From NCBI RefSeq assembly GCF_021271205.1, contig NZ_JAIWKS010000006.1:186001-250000 (forward strand): a stretch of 64,000 nt of DNA. The letters run 5' to 3'. A program made the position numbers and the translations under genes. The stretch is from Pseudomonas uvaldensis (GTDB lineage Bacteria > Pseudomonadota > Gammaproteobacteria > Pseudomonadales > Pseudomonadaceae). Below are positions 16,840 through 26,479 of the stretch, in pieces; positions within the stretch are counted from its first letter, which is position 1; every line of letters begins with the position of its first letter. Below the pieces are notes generated by a model, which saw only the letters and a list, made by a program, of their open reading frames with translations, searched no databases and had not been told where the DNA came from.

Positions 16840-18528
16840 GTGACCGACGCTACCCGCAAACCTGAAAAATACCGTGACGTTGAAATCCGTGCCCCTCGCG
16901 GTAATACGCTGACCGCCAAGAGCTGGCTGACCGAAGCGCCGCTGCGCATGTTGATGAACAACCTCGACCCGGAAGTCGCCGAAAATCCCAAGGAACTGGT
17001 GGTCTACGGTGGCATTGGCCGTGCGGCACGCAACTGGGAGTGCTACGACAAGATCGTCGAAAGCCTGACCAACCTGAACGACGATGAAACCCTGCTGGTG
17101 CAATCCGGCAAGCCGGTAGGCGTCTTCAAGACCCACAGCAACGCGCCTCGCGTCCTGATCGCCAACTCCAACCTGGTCCCTCACTGGGCCACCTGGGAGC
17201 ACTTCAACGAGCTCGACGCCAAGGGCCTGGCCATGTACGGCCAGATGACCGCCGGCAGCTGGATCTACATCGGCAGCCAGGGCATCGTCCAGGGCACCTA
17301 CGAAACCTTCGTCGAAGCCGGTCGCCAGCATTATGACTCCAACCTCAAGGGCCGCTGGGTGCTGACCGCCGGCCTTGGCGGCATGGGTGGTGCACAGCCG
17401 CTGGCCGCCACGCTGGCCGGCGCTTGCTCGCTGAACATCGAGTGCCAGCAGGTGAGTATCGATTTCCGCCTCAAGACCCGTTATGTCGACGAGCAGGCCA
17501 CCGACCTGGACGACGCACTGGCCCGTATCGAGAAATACACCGCTGAGGGCAAGGCGATTTCCATTGCGCTCTGTGGCAACGCCGCCGAAATCCTCCCGGA
17601 ATTGGTCCGTCGCGGTGTGCGTCCGGACATGGTCACCGACCAGACTAGCGCCCACGATCCGCTCAACGGTTACCTGCCGGCCGGCTGGACCTGGGAAGAA
17701 TACCGTGCCCGCGCCAAGACCGAACCGGCTGCCGTGGTGAAAGCCGCCAAGCAATCCATGGCCGTCCACGTGAAAGCCATGCTGGCCTTTCAGAAAATGG
17801 GCGTTCCGACCTTTGACTATGGCAATAACATCCGCCAAATGGCCCAGGAAGAGGGCGTTGAAAACGCCTTCGACTTCCCGGGTTTCGTTCCGGCCTACAT
17901 CCGTCCGCTGTTCTGCCGTGGCATCGGCCCGTTCCGCTGGGCTGCGCTGTCGGGCGACCCGCAGGACATCTACAAGACCGACGCCAAGGTCAAGGCACTG
18001 ATCCCCGACGACGCCCACCTGCACAACTGGCTGGACATGGCGCGCGAGCGCATCAGCTTCCAGGGCCTGCCGGCACGGATCTGCTGGGTCGGCCTGGGCC
18101 AGCGCGCCAAGCTGGGCCTGGCGTTCAACGAAATGGTGCGCAGCGGTGAGCTGTCGGCCCCGATCGTGATTGGTCGCGATCACCTGGACTCCGGTTCCGT
18201 GGCGAGCCCCAACCGCGAAACCGAATCCATGCAGGACGGTTCCGATGCGGTCTCCGATTGGCCGTTGCTCAACGCCTTGCTCAACACTGCCAGCGGCGCG
18301 ACCTGGGTGTCGCTGCATCACGGTGGCGGCGTCGGCATGGGCTTCTCCCAACACTCGGGCATGGTGATCGTCTGCGACGGTACCGACGAAGCCGCCGAAC
18401 GTATTGCTCGCGTACTGCACAACGACCCGGGCACCGGGGTGATGCGCCATGCCGATGCCGGTTACCAGATCGCCATCGATTGCGCCAAGGAACAGGGGCT
18501 GAACCTGCCGATGATCACTGGCAAATAA
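16840..18528 (+). CDS. hutU: Urocanate hydratase
   Basis: Converts urocanate to imidazolone propionate using tightly bound NAD+ as electrophile; second step of histidine degradation, cytoplasmic. 562 residues, the family length. Signatures visible: [13 protein letters not shown] near the N-terminus, [20 protein letters not shown] (NAD-binding loop), [17 protein letters not shown] with the family motif, and [10 protein letters not shown] with its conserved cysteine. Start is GTG at 16840 with a GAGGAG site just upstream. Preceded by the sigma-54/HutC control region and followed by a REP pair before the permease gene. Confidence 0.97.
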   Translation: MTDATRKPEKYRDVEIRAPRGNTLTAKSWLTEAPLRMLMNNLDPEVAENPKELVVYGGIGRAARNWECYDKIVESLTNLNDDETLLVQSGKPVGVFKTHSNAPRVLIANSNLVPHWATWEHFNELDAKGLAMYGQMTAGSWIYIGSQGIVQGTYETFVEAGRQHYDSNLKGRWVLTAGLGGMGGAQPLAATLAGACSLNIECQQVSIDFRLKTRYVDEQATDLDDALARIEKYTAEGKAISIALCGNAAEILPELVRRGVRPDMVTDQTSAHDPLNGYLPAGWTWEEYRARAKTEPAAVVKAAKQSMAVHVKAMLAFQKMGVPTFDYGNNIRQMAQEEGVENAFDFPGFVPAYIRPLFCRGIGPFRWAALSGDPQDIYKTDAKVKALIPDDAHLHNWLDMARERISFQGLPARICWVGLGQRAKLGLAFNEMVRSGELSAPIVIGRDHLDSGSVASPNRETESMQDGSDAVSDWPLLNALLNTASGATWVSLHHGGGVGMGFSQHSGMVIVCDGTDEAAERIARVLHNDPGTGVMRHADAGYQIAIDCAKEQGLNLPMITGK

Positions 18529-18539
18529 CCGAACTCCTC

Positions 18540-18630
18540 TGTGGGAGCGGGCTTGCTCGCGAAGGCGGTTTTACATCCGACGCATGTATTGAATCGCCCA
18601 CCGTATTCGCGAGCAAGCCCGCTCCCACAG
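18540..18630. repeat. REP pair between hutU and the permease gene
   Basis: Inverted pair of the GTGGGAGCGGGCTTGCTCGCGAA family, 12 nt after the hutU stop and 46 nt before the permease ATG, inside the presumed hut transcript. Confidence 0.9.
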
Positions 18631-18675
18631 GGGGAGGCGGGTCCACAATCCAGAACAATCCACAGAGGTTGAACC

Positions 18676-20142
18676 ATGGCTGTCAGTAGCACACGCGCAA
18701 GCAGCAAGCCGTTGATCGAGAAACGTTCGATCGACTACATCCCGGAAGCGGAGCGACATGGCCGGCTGTTGAGCCAGTTCACCCTTTGGATGGGGGCCAA
18801 CCTGCAAATCACGGCCATTGTCACCGGTGCGTTGGCGGTGGTGCTGGGCGGCGATGTGTTCTGGTCGTTGATCGGTTTGCTGATCGGCCAAGTGCTCGGT
18901 GGTGGCGTCATGGCATTGCATGCGGCGCAAGGCCCCAAGCTTGGCCTGCCGCAGATGATCTCCAGTCGGGTGCAGTTCGGTGTGTATGGCGCGGCCATCC
19001 CGATCGTGCTGGTGTGCCTGATGTACCTGGGTTTCACCGCCACGGGCACCGTGCTTTCCGGCCAGGCGCTGGGGCAGTTGTTTGGCGTCAGCGACAGTGT
19101 CGGCATCTTCATTTTCGCCAGCGTCATCGTACTGGTCACGGTGCTCGGGTATCGGGTGATTCACTTCATCGGCCGTGTCGCCAGCCTCATTGGCGTGATT
19201 GCCTTTGTTTACCTGTTCGCTCGCCTGATCACTCAGGTGGACGTTGGCGCCCTGTTGCAAATCCGTCATTTCAGTTGGAGCAGCTTTTTGCTCGCGGTGT
19301 CGCTCGCGGCCTCCTGGCAGATCGCCTTCGGCCCCTATGTGGCGGACTACTCGCGTTACCTGCCGAGCAAGACGTCTTCGGTGAAAACCTTTTTTGCCGC
19401 AGGCGCAGGTTCAGTCATTGGCGCACAGGTGGCGATGATCCTCGGCGTGTTTGCCGCCGCCTCGGCCAACGGGCAGTTCGCCGGTCACGAAGTGGCCTAC
19501 ATCGTTGGCCTGGGCGGTACCGGCGCCACCGCTGCGCTGCTGTACTTCAGCATCGCGTTCGGCAAGGTCACGATTTCCACGCTGAACTCCTACGGCAGTT
19601 TCATGTGCATCGCGACCATCATCAGCGGCTTTCGTGGCCACCTGAACGTCACGCGCTTGCAGCGTCTGGTCTTCGTGCTGTTCATCGTCGGCGCCGCAAC
19701 CCTGATCGCGCTGCTCGGCCAGCACTCGTTCCTCGGTGCGTTCAAGTCTTTCATCCTGTTTTTGCTGGCGTTCTTTACGCCTTGGAGCGCCATCAACCTG
19801 GTGGACTACTACTGCATCACTCGCGAGCGCTATGACGTACCGGCACTGGCTGATCCGAACGGTCGCTACGGTCGTTGGAACTTCCTCGGGATCAGTGTTT
19901 ATGCGCTGGGTGTACTGATTCAACTGCCGTTCATCGCCACCAAGTTCTATACCGGTCCGCTGGTGGCCGCGATGGGGGGCGTGGACATTTCCTGGATCAT
20001 CGGTCTGGTGGTCCCGGCGGTGTTGTATTACGTCGCAGCCAGGAAGTGGCACAGCGCTGTACCCGATCGATTGATCCTGCCGGTCGAGCAGGACGCGGTT
20101 GACGCACAACCGAGCAGGGCGGGCCGCATCCAAGCGGTCTGA
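18676..20142 (+). CDS. NCS1-family permease, probable urocanate transporter of the hut locus
   Basis: 488 residues with about 12 hydrophobic helices, and the NCS1 (purine-cytosine permease, CodB-like) signatures: an N-terminal amphipathic stretch ERSIDYIPEAERHG, FTLWMGANLQITAIVTGALA in helix 1, and FGPYVADYSRYLPSKTSS. Located between hutU and the HutXWV importer. In P. fluorescens a CodB-like permease in the hut cluster has been described as a urocanate transporter (HutTu); this gene sits in the equivalent position, so that role is inferred from context. A cytosine/allantoin substrate cannot be excluded from sequence alone. Confidence 0.8.
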   Translation: MAVSSTRASSKPLIEKRSIDYIPEAERHGRLLSQFTLWMGANLQITAIVTGALAVVLGGDVFWSLIGLLIGQVLGGGVMALHAAQGPKLGLPQMISSRVQFGVYGAAIPIVLVCLMYLGFTATGTVLSGQALGQLFGVSDSVGIFIFASVIVLVTVLGYRVIHFIGRVASLIGVIAFVYLFARLITQVDVGALLQIRHFSWSSFLLAVSLAASWQIAFGPYVADYSRYLPSKTSSVKTFFAAGAGSVIGAQVAMILGVFAAASANGQFAGHEVAYIVGLGGTGATAALLYFSIAFGKVTISTLNSYGSFMCIATIISGFRGHLNVTRLQRLVFVLFIVGAATLIALLGQHSFLGAFKSFILFLLAFFTPWSAINLVDYYCITRERYDVPALADPNGRYGRWNFLGISVYALGVLIQLPFIATKFYTGPLVAAMGGVDISWIIGLVVPAVLYYVAARKWHSAVPDRLILPVEQDAVDAQPSRAGRIQAV

Positions 20143-20212
20143 TGGGACGTTGACAGGGCTGGATGCCTCTTGACTGCCGTAAGCCAACTCAAATGATTAG
20201 GAGCGTCATACA

Positions 20213-21181
20213 ATGAAATCGAACAAGACCCTGCTGACCACCTTGCTTTCCATGGGCCTGTTGGCCAGTGCTGGCGCCACGCAAGCGGCCGGTTGGTGCG
20301 AGTCGGGCAAACCGGTGAAGTTCGCCGGTCTGAACTGGGAAAGCGGCATGCTGCTGACCGACGTCCTGCAAGTGGTGTTGGAAAAAGGCTACGGCTGCAA
20401 AACCGACAGCTTGCCGGGTAACTCCATTACCATGGAAAACGCCCTGAGCAGCAATGACATTCAGGTATTCGCCGAAGAATGGGTGGGCCGTAGCGAGGTC
20501 TGGAACAAGGCCGAGAAGGCTGGCAAGGTGGTCGGCGTCGGCGCCCCGGTGGTGGGTGCCATCGAAGGCTGGTACGTGCCACGGTATGTGGTCGAAGGCG
20601 ATGCCAAGCGCAAGCTCGAAGCCAAGGCGCCAGGCCTGAAGAACATCGCCGATCTGGGCCAGTACGCCGCCGTGTTCAAGGACCCGGAAGAGCCGTCCAA
20701 GGGCCGCTTCTACAACTGCCCGGCCGGTTGGACCTGCGAGCTGGACAACAGCGAAATGCTCAAGAGCTACGGCTTGGAAAAAACCTACACCAACTTCCGT
20801 CCAGGCACCGGCCCGGCCTTGGATGCCGCAGTGTTGTCCAGCTATAAGCGTGGCGAGCCGATCCTGTTCTACTACTGGTCGCCAACGCCACTGATGGGCC
20901 AGGTGGACCTGGTGAAGCTGGAAGAAAAGCCGGGCGTGGACAAGAGCGTGACCATCAAGGTCGGTCTGTCCAAGACCTTCCATGACGAGGCTCCGGAGCT
21001 GGTGGCGGTGCTGGAAAAGGTCAACCTGCCCATCGATATCCTGAACCAGAACCTGGGCCGCATGGCCAAAGAGCGGATCGAGTCGCCGAAACTGGCGAAG
21101 ATCTTTCTGAAGGAACATCCTGAAGTCTGGCATGCCTGGGTCAGCGAAGACGCTGCCAGGAAAATCGACGCGGCTCTGTAG
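20213..21181 (+). CDS. hutX: Histidine ABC importer, periplasmic binding protein (ProX-like)
   Basis: 322 residues. Signal peptide (KTLLTTLLSMGLLASAGATQ, cleaved near QAA), then a type II binding-protein fold of the OpuAC/ProX family: GLNWESGMLLTDVLQVVLEKG at the start of the mature protein and NLPIDILNQNLGRMAKERIE near the end. Members next to hutW and hutV bind L-histidine in rhizobia and pseudomonads. First gene of a binding protein-permease-ATPase set. Confidence 0.88.
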   Translation: MKSNKTLLTTLLSMGLLASAGATQAAGWCESGKPVKFAGLNWESGMLLTDVLQVVLEKGYGCKTDSLPGNSITMENALSSNDIQVFAEEWVGRSEVWNKAEKAGKVVGVGAPVVGAIEGWYVPRYVVEGDAKRKLEAKAPGLKNIADLGQYAAVFKDPEEPSKGRFYNCPAGWTCELDNSEMLKSYGLEKTYTNFRPGTGPALDAAVLSSYKRGEPILFYYWSPTPLMGQVDLVKLEEKPGVDKSVTIKVGLSKTFHDEAPELVAVLEKVNLPIDILNQNLGRMAKERIESPKLAKIFLKEHPEVWHAWVSEDAARKIDAAL

Positions 21182-21252
21182 GTCGAGCATTGCCCGGCCA
21201 ACCCGAGGGCTGGCCGGGACGTTCACCGCATCCACCTGATCGAGAGTCTCTT

Positions 21253-22104
21253 ATGTTTCCCGAAAGCTTTACCTTTTCCATCGCCGACTGGGTCAACGGT
21301 TGGGTCGACGCCCTGGTGACAAATTATGGCGATGTGTTCCGGCACATCTCCGACACCTTGCTGTGGGCCATCGTCAATCTTGAAGGCTTGCTGCGCCTGG
21401 CGCCCTGGTGGCTGATGCTGGCGATTGTCGGTGGCGTTGCCTGGCACGCGACCCGCAAGGTCGTGGCCACGGCGGTGATCGTCGGCCTGCTGTTCCTGGT
21501 CGGCGCGGTGGGTCTGTGGGACAAACTGATGCAGACCCTCGCCCTGATGCTGGTGGCGACGCTGATCTCGGTATTGATCGGCATCCCGTTGGGCATTCTG
21601 TCGGCGCGCAGCAATCGCCTGCGTTCGGTGCTGATGCCGCTGTTGGACATCATGCAGACCATGCCGAGCTTCGTGTACCTGATTCCGGTGTTGATGCTGT
21701 TCGGCCTGGGCAAGGTCCCGGCGATTTTCGCCACGGTGATCTACGCCGCGCCGCCACTGATTCGCCTCACCGACCTGGGCATTCGCCAGGTGGACGGCGA
21801 AGTGATGGAAGCCATCAACGCCTTCGGCGCCAACCGCTGGCAGCAGCTGTTCGGCGTGCAACTGCCCCTGGCCCTGCCGAGCATCATGGCCGGGATCAAC
21901 CAGACCACCATGATGGCCCTGTCGATGGTGGTCATCGCCTCGATGATCGGCGCCCGTGGCCTGGGTGAAGACGTGCTGGTGGGCATCCAGACCCTCAACG
22001 TCGGACGCGGCCTGGAAGCCGGTCTGGCTATCGTGATTCTCGCTGTGGTCATCGACCGCATTACCCAGGCCTATGGTCGTCCTCGGCATGAGGTGAGCAA
22101 ATGA
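21253..22104 (+). CDS. hutW: Histidine ABC importer, permease
   Basis: 283 residues, ProW-like inner-membrane permease with about six hydrophobic helices. The cytoplasmic coupling loop [26 protein letters not shown] is the EAA motif that contacts the ATPase. Start set at 21253 ([17 protein letters not shown]), the first position that gives the family N-terminus; the frame is open further back but there is no ribosome site or homologous segment. Overlaps hutV by four bases. Confidence 0.9.
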   Translation: MFPESFTFSIADWVNGWVDALVTNYGDVFRHISDTLLWAIVNLEGLLRLAPWWLMLAIVGGVAWHATRKVVATAVIVGLLFLVGAVGLWDKLMQTLALMLVATLISVLIGIPLGILSARSNRLRSVLMPLLDIMQTMPSFVYLIPVLMLFGLGKVPAIFATVIYAAPPLIRLTDLGIRQVDGEVMEAINAFGANRWQQLFGVQLPLALPSIMAGINQTTMMALSMVVIASMIGARGLGEDVLVGIQTLNVGRGLEAGLAIVILAVVIDRITQAYGRPRHEVSK

Positions 22105-22931
22105 GCAACGCAGCCATCAGCAAGATCGAAGTCAAAAACGTCTTCAAGATTTTTGGTAACCGCTCCACCGAAGCCCTGGAGCTGATCCGCCGGAACAAGA
22201 CCAAGGACCAGGTCCTGGCCGAAACCGGTTGCGTGGTCGGTGTGAACGACTTGTCGCTGAGCATCGGCACTGGCGAGATCTTTGTGATCATGGGCTTGTC
22301 CGGGTCCGGTAAGTCCACTCTGGTGCGGCACTTCAACCGGCTGATCGACCCCACCAGCGGGGTGATCCTGGTGGACGGCGAAGACATCCTGCAACTGGAC
22401 ATGGACGCCTTGCGTGAATTCCGCCGGCACAAGATCAGCATGGTGTTCCAGAGCTTCGGCCTGCTGCCCCACAAGAACGTGCTGGACAACGTCGCCTACG
22501 GCTTGAAGGTGCGCGGCGAGAGCAAGCAGGTATGCGCCGAGCGCGCGCTGCACTGGATCAACACCGTGGGCCTGAAAGGCTACGAGAACAAATACCCGCA
22601 CCAGCTCTCCGGTGGCATGCGCCAGCGCGTGGGCCTGGCCCGGGCCCTGGCGGCGGACACCGACATCATCCTGATGGACGAAGCCTTCAGCGCCCTCGAC
22701 CCGCTGATCCGCGCAGAGATGCAGGACCAGTTGCTGGAGCTGCAGAAGACCCTGCACAAGACCATCGTCTTCATCACCCACGACCTCGACGAGGCCGTGC
22801 GCATCGGCAACCGCATTGCGATTCTCAAGGACGGCAAGCTGATCCAGGTCGGCACGCCAAGAGAGATCCTGCACTCGCCGGCGGATGAGTATGTCGATCG
22901 GTTCGTGCAACGCAGGGCTGCGGTGGTTTAG
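22101..22931 (+). CDS. hutV: Histidine ABC importer, ATPase
   Basis: 276 residues, ProV/OpuAA-like. Walker [11 protein letters not shown] at about residues 65-74, Q-loop [11 protein letters not shown], signature [20 protein letters not shown], Walker [15 protein letters not shown] and the H-loop in FITHDLDEA. It lacks the paired CBS domains of osmoregulated ProV proteins, which fits a non-osmotic histidine importer. Preceded by hutW with ATGA overlap; a REP pair lies downstream. Confidence 0.92.
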   Translation: MSNAAISKIEVKNVFKIFGNRSTEALELIRRNKTKDQVLAETGCVVGVNDLSLSIGTGEIFVIMGLSGSGKSTLVRHFNRLIDPTSGVILVDGEDILQLDMDALREFRRHKISMVFQSFGLLPHKNVLDNVAYGLKVRGESKQVCAERALHWINTVGLKGYENKYPHQLSGGMRQRVGLARALAADTDIILMDEAFSALDPLIRAEMQDQLLELQKTLHKTIVFITHDLDEAVRIGNRIAILKDGKLIQVGTPREILHSPADEYVDRFVQRRAAVV

Positions 22932-22956
22932 AGAACTCTGGTGACTGGGCGGGCCT

Positions 22957-23022
22957 CTTCGCGAGCAAGCCCGCTCCCACAGGGGACCACATTCCAATGT
23001 GGGAGCGGGCTTGCTCGCGAAG
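22957..23022. repeat. REP pair, tail-to-tail, between hutV and the first hutH
   Basis: TTCGCGAGCAAGCCCGCTCCCACA then, 17 nt later, TGTGGGAGCGGGCTTGCTCGCGAA: the same motif as elsewhere, but with the two copies in the opposite relative orientation and a short spacer. Confidence 0.9.
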
Positions 23023-23071
23023 GCGTCAGTAAAGCTGCATCAATGTTCAGGTTGTAAGCATGAGGTTAAAG

Positions 23072-24595
23072 ATGTCCCAGGCTGAAAAAATCATCATCGC
23101 CGACACCCCGCTGCGCTGGCAGGACGTAGTCGCCGTCGCCCGCTTCGGGGCCGAGCTCGAGCTGTCGGCACAGGCCTGGGCGCGGATCGACAATGCCCAG
23201 GCCATCGTGCAGCGCATCGTTGAAAGCGGCGAGCGCGCCTATGGCGTCAACACTGGCCTGGGGGCTTTGTGCAATGTCTCGCTCAAGGACGAACAACTCA
23301 GCCAGCTGTCGCGCAACACGCTGCTTAGCCACGCCTGCGGGGTAGGTGCGCCGTTGGCCGATGAACAGACCCGGGCGATTCTCTGCGCCGCCATTCTCAA
23401 CTACAGCCAGGGCAAGTCCGGCATTCATCGGCGGGTGGTCGAGGCGTTGCTGGCGCTGCTCAATCGCGGCATCACCCCGCAAGTGCCGTCTCAGGGCTCG
23501 GTGGGTTACCTGACCCATATGGCCCACATCAGCATTGCGCTGCTGGGTGTCGGCCAGGTGAGCTATCGCGGGCAAATCGTCCCGGCGCAACAAGCCCTGG
23601 CCGCGGAAGGTCTGCAACCGGTGCAACTGGGCGCCAAGGACGGTTTGTGCCTGGTCAACGGCACGCCTTGCATGACCGGGCTCAGTTGCCTGGCCCTGGC
23701 CGATGCGACGCGACTGGTGCAATGGGCCGATGTGATCGGTGCCATGAGCTTCGAGGCCCAGCGTGGCCAGATCGCGGCGTTCGACGCCGAGATCATCGCC
23801 CTCAAGCCGCACCCTGGCATGCAACAGGTCGGAGTCAATCTGCGGGCCTTGCTCGACGGCAGCGAAGTCATTGCTTCGAGCCTGGGCATTCGCACCCAGG
23901 ATGCGTTGAGCATTCGCTCGATTCCCCAGGTGCACGGCGCCGCTCGTGATCAGTTGGCCCATGCGCGGCAACAGATCGAAACCGAACTCAACGCCACCAC
24001 CGACAACCCGCTGTTGCTCGGCACGCCGGACAATTTCCGGGTGATGTCCCAGGCCAATCCCCACGGCCAATCGGTGGCGATGGCTGCCGACCTGCTGACG
24101 ATTGCCATGGCGGAAATCGGCTCCATCGCCGAGCGCCGGCTTGACCGGCTGATCAACCCACACGTCAGCGGACTGCCGGCGTTCCTGGTGGCCAATCCTG
24201 GCGTGAACTCGGGGATGATGATCGTGCAGTATGTCGCCGCCTCGCTGTGCGCGGAAAATCGCCAGTTGGCGCAGCCGGCGGTAGTCGACAACTTCGTCAC
24301 CTCGGGCTTGCAGGAAGACCACCTGAGCATGGGCACCAATGCCGCGCTGAAACTGCACCGGGCGCTGGAAAACTGTACGCAGATCCTCTCCATCGAGTAC
24401 CTGCTGGCGGCCCAGGCCTTTGAATTTCTCAAGACGCAACGCTTCGGTGCCGGCACCGACGTTGCCTGGAAGCTGCTGCGCGGGCGCGTCCCGGCCTATG
24501 ACCAGGATCGTTGGCTGGCTCCGGATATCGCCAGCGCCGCCGCGCTGCTGAAAGACCCGGCCGTGCTGCACAACGCCTTACCGAATTTGAATTGA
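23072..24595 (+). CDS. hutH1: HutH paralogue lacking the MIO (Ala-Ser-Gly) triad
   Basis: 507 residues, aromatic amino-acid lyase fold along its whole length: GERAYGVNTGLGALC, LLSHACGVG, LVNGTPCMTG, TTDNPLL, LTIAMAEIGSIAERRLDRL and TSGLQEDHLSMG all align with histidase. However, at the MIO position the sequence reads GSVG-YLTHMAH (Gly145/Tyr146, codons at 23504-23509) where a histidase has [14 protein letters not shown]: the three residues that cyclise into the MIO electrophile are deleted in frame. The active-site tyrosine of the QDPYSLR motif is also replaced (QDALSIR). The active-site Tyr of YGxNTG, the Asn of LxNGT and the Glu of QEDH remain. Start 23072 is chosen because GAGG lies 6 nt upstream. 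Unlikely to deaminate histidine; it may bind hut ligands, regulate or oligomerise with the true HutH, or catalyse something else. Confidence 0.9.
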   Translation: MSQAEKIIIADTPLRWQDVVAVARFGAELELSAQAWARIDNAQAIVQRIVESGERAYGVNTGLGALCNVSLKDEQLSQLSRNTLLSHACGVGAPLADEQTRAILCAAILNYSQGKSGIHRRVVEALLALLNRGITPQVPSQGSVGYLTHMAHISIALLGVGQVSYRGQIVPAQQALAAEGLQPVQLGAKDGLCLVNGTPCMTGLSCLALADATRLVQWADVIGAMSFEAQRGQIAAFDAEIIALKPHPGMQQVGVNLRALLDGSEVIASSLGIRTQDALSIRSIPQVHGAARDQLAHARQQIETELNATTDNPLLLGTPDNFRVMSQANPHGQSVAMAADLLTIAMAEIGSIAERRLDRLINPHVSGLPAFLVANPGVNSGMMIVQYVAASLCAENRQLAQPAVVDNFVTSGLQEDHLSMGTNAALKLHRALENCTQILSIEYLLAAQAFEFLKTQRFGAGTDVAWKLLRGRVPAYDQDRWLAPDIASAAALLKDPAVLHNALPNLN

Positions 24596-24711
24596 TCAAA
24601 AAACCGCCAGCGTGCCAAGGCATCCATCGCCCATGAAGCGAGGATGACGGATAACGGAACATTCCGGAGCGACTGGCGGGTGAATAACAACACTCTCAAA
24701 AGGAGCATGAA
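24596..24711 (+). promoter_or_regulatory. Spacer before the second hutH with CA-rich Hfq/Crc motif
   Basis: AATAACAA at 24683-24690 matches the AAnAAnAA catabolite-activity motif bound by Hfq/Crc and is 14 nt upstream of the AAAAGGAG ribosome site, where binding would block translation of hutH when preferred carbon sources are present. The spacer also has an inverted CCGCCAG/CTGGCGG pair (24604-24610, 24673-24679). Confidence 0.6.
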
Positions 24712-26244
24712 ATGACAGCTTTGAACCTGATCCCCGGCCAACTGAGCCTGGCTCAGTTGCGTGAGATCTATCAGCACCCGGTGACCTTGAGCCTCGATGC
24801 CAGCGCTTCGGCGCAGATCGAAGCCAGTGTCGCGTGCGTGGAGCAGATCCTCGCCGAGAATCGCACCGCCTATGGCATCAACACCGGTTTTGGTCTGCTG
24901 GCCTCGACCCGCATCGCCAGCGAAGACCTGGAAAATCTGCAACGCTCCCTGGTGTTGTCCCATGCCGCCGGCGTGGGCGAGCCGATCAGCGATGCGCTGG
25001 TGCGGTTGATCATGGTGCTCAAGGTCAACAGTCTGAGCCGGGGTTTTTCCGGCATCCGCCGGCAGGTAATCGATGCGCTGATCGCGCTGGTCAATGCCGA
25101 GGTTTATCCGCACATTCCGCTCAAGGGCTCGGTGGGTGCATCCGGCGACCTGGCGCCGCTGGCCCACATGTCCCTGGTGTTGCTGGGCGAGGGCAAGGCT
25201 CGCTACAAAGGTGAATGGCTGCCGGCCGTCGAGGCGCTGAAAGTCGCTGGCCTCGCACCGCTGACGCTGGCGGCCAAAGAGGGCCTGGCACTGCTCAACG
25301 GCACCCAGGTGTCCACCGCGTTCGCCCTGCGCGGCCTGTTCGAAGGCGAGGACCTGTTCGCCGGCGCCCTGGCCCTGGGCAGTCTGACGGTGGAAGCGGT
25401 GCTGGGTTCGCGTTCGCCATTCGATGCGCGCATCCACGCTGCCCGCGGTCAGAAAGGCCAGATCGACGCCGCCGCCGCGTATCGCGACCTGTTGGGCGAG
25501 CGCAGCGAAGTCTCCGACTCGCACCAGAACTGCGACAAGGTCCAGGACCCATACTCGTTGCGCTGCCAGCCGCAAGTGATGGGCGCCTGCCTGACCCAGT
25601 TCCGCCAGGCCGCCGAAGTTCTGGTGATCGAAGCCAACGCCGTGTCGGATAACCCGTTGGTGTTCGCCGCCGAAGGCGACGTGATTTCCGGTGGCAACTT
25701 CCACGCCGAGCCGGTGGCGATGGCTGCCGACAACATGGCCCTGGCGATTGCCGAAATCGGCTCCCTGAGCGAGCGCCGCATCTCGTTGATGATGGACAAG
25801 CATATGTCGCAACTGCCGCCATTCCTGGTGGGCAATGGCGGGGTGAACTCAGGCTTCATGATCGCCCAGGTCACTGCTGCCGCGCTGGCCAGTGAGAACA
25901 AGGCACTGGCCCACCCTCATTCGGTGGACAGTCTGCCGACCTCGGCCAACCAGGAAGACCACGTCTCCATGGCCCCGGCCGCTGGCAAGCGCCTGTGGGA
26001 AATGGCGGAAAACACCCGTGGGATCCTGGCGGTGGAATGGCTGGCGGCGTGCCAGGGACTGGACCTGCGCGGCGGCTTGAAAACCTCTGCGAAGCTGGAG
26101 CAGGCCCGCAGCCTGCTGCGCAAGGCGGTGCCGTTTTATGAGAAAGACCGCTTCTTTGCGCCGGACATCAATGCCGCCAGCGAGTTATTGGCGAGCCGGT
26201 GCCTGAACGAGCTGGTCACAGCACAATTGTTGCCGAGCCTGTAA
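24712..26244 (+). CDS. hutH: Histidine ammonia-lyase (histidase)
   Basis: First enzyme of histidine degradation: removes ammonia from L-histidine to give trans-urocanate. 510 residues, the family length. The MIO-forming triad Ala143-Ser144-Gly145 is intact in [15 protein letters not shown], and the catalytic tyrosine (Tyr54, YGINTGFG), the Asn in [21 protein letters not shown] and QEDHVSM are all present. It is the functional counterpart to the MIO-less paralogue immediately upstream. A CA-rich motif ahead of its ribosome site suggests Hfq/Crc catabolite control. Confidence 0.97.
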   Translation: MTALNLIPGQLSLAQLREIYQHPVTLSLDASASAQIEASVACVEQILAENRTAYGINTGFGLLASTRIASEDLENLQRSLVLSHAAGVGEPISDALVRLIMVLKVNSLSRGFSGIRRQVIDALIALVNAEVYPHIPLKGSVGASGDLAPLAHMSLVLLGEGKARYKGEWLPAVEALKVAGLAPLTLAAKEGLALLNGTQVSTAFALRGLFEGEDLFAGALALGSLTVEAVLGSRSPFDARIHAARGQKGQIDAAAAYRDLLGERSEVSDSHQNCDKVQDPYSLRCQPQVMGACLTQFRQAAEVLVIEANAVSDNPLVFAAEGDVISGGNFHAEPVAMAADNMALAIAEIGSLSERRISLMMDKHMSQLPPFLVGNGGVNSGFMIAQVTAAALASENKALAHPHSVDSLPTSANQEDHVSMAPAAGKRLWEMAENTRGILAVEWLAACQGLDLRGGLKTSAKLEQARSLLRKAVPFYEKDRFFAPDINAASELLASRCLNELVTAQLLPSL

Positions 26245-26251
26245 CGGCCTC

Positions 26252-26449
26252 ATCGCGAGCAGGCTCGCTCCCACAAGGATTCGATGTTGAGCCCCATTTT
26301 GATTGACACCAGAGAGCCCTGTGGGAGCGGGCTTGCTCGCGAAAGCGCAGGGTCAGCTTGCACCAATGTCGTCTGTGCCACCGTCTTCGCGAGCAAGCCC
26401 GCTCCCACAGGTTCCGGGCGGTTCTTGTGGGAGCGAGCCTGCTCGCGAT
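26252..26449. repeat. Nested REP cluster (one inverted pair inside another) between hutH and hutI
   Basis: Outer pair: ATCGCGAGCAGGCTCGCTCC at 26252 and its inverse TGTGGGAGCGAGCCTGCTCGCGAT ending at 26449 (AGCGAGCCTGCTCGC variant). Inner pair: the common AGCGGGCTTGCTCGC variant at 26320-26343 and 26386-26409. So two different REP variants form concentric inverted repeats over 198 bp. Confidence 0.9.
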
Positions 26450-26479
26450 TCGATTTTGAATGAAACGAGGAGACTCGGG

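Noticed and set aside
16531-18450. 639-residue minus-strand frame opposite hutU and its promoter
   Set aside because: Shadow of hutU; reads through the sigma-54/HutC region; no recognisable motif.
23072-24595. Interpreting the MIO-less hutH as a pseudogene or frameshift
   Set aside because: The frame is intact over 507 codons with good ribosome site, and the change is an exact in-frame loss of three residues with most other active-site motifs kept.
941-26449. Regular repeats resembling CRISPR
   Set aside because: Repeats are inverted pairs scattered singly between genes, not direct repeats with unique spacers, and there are no cas genes.
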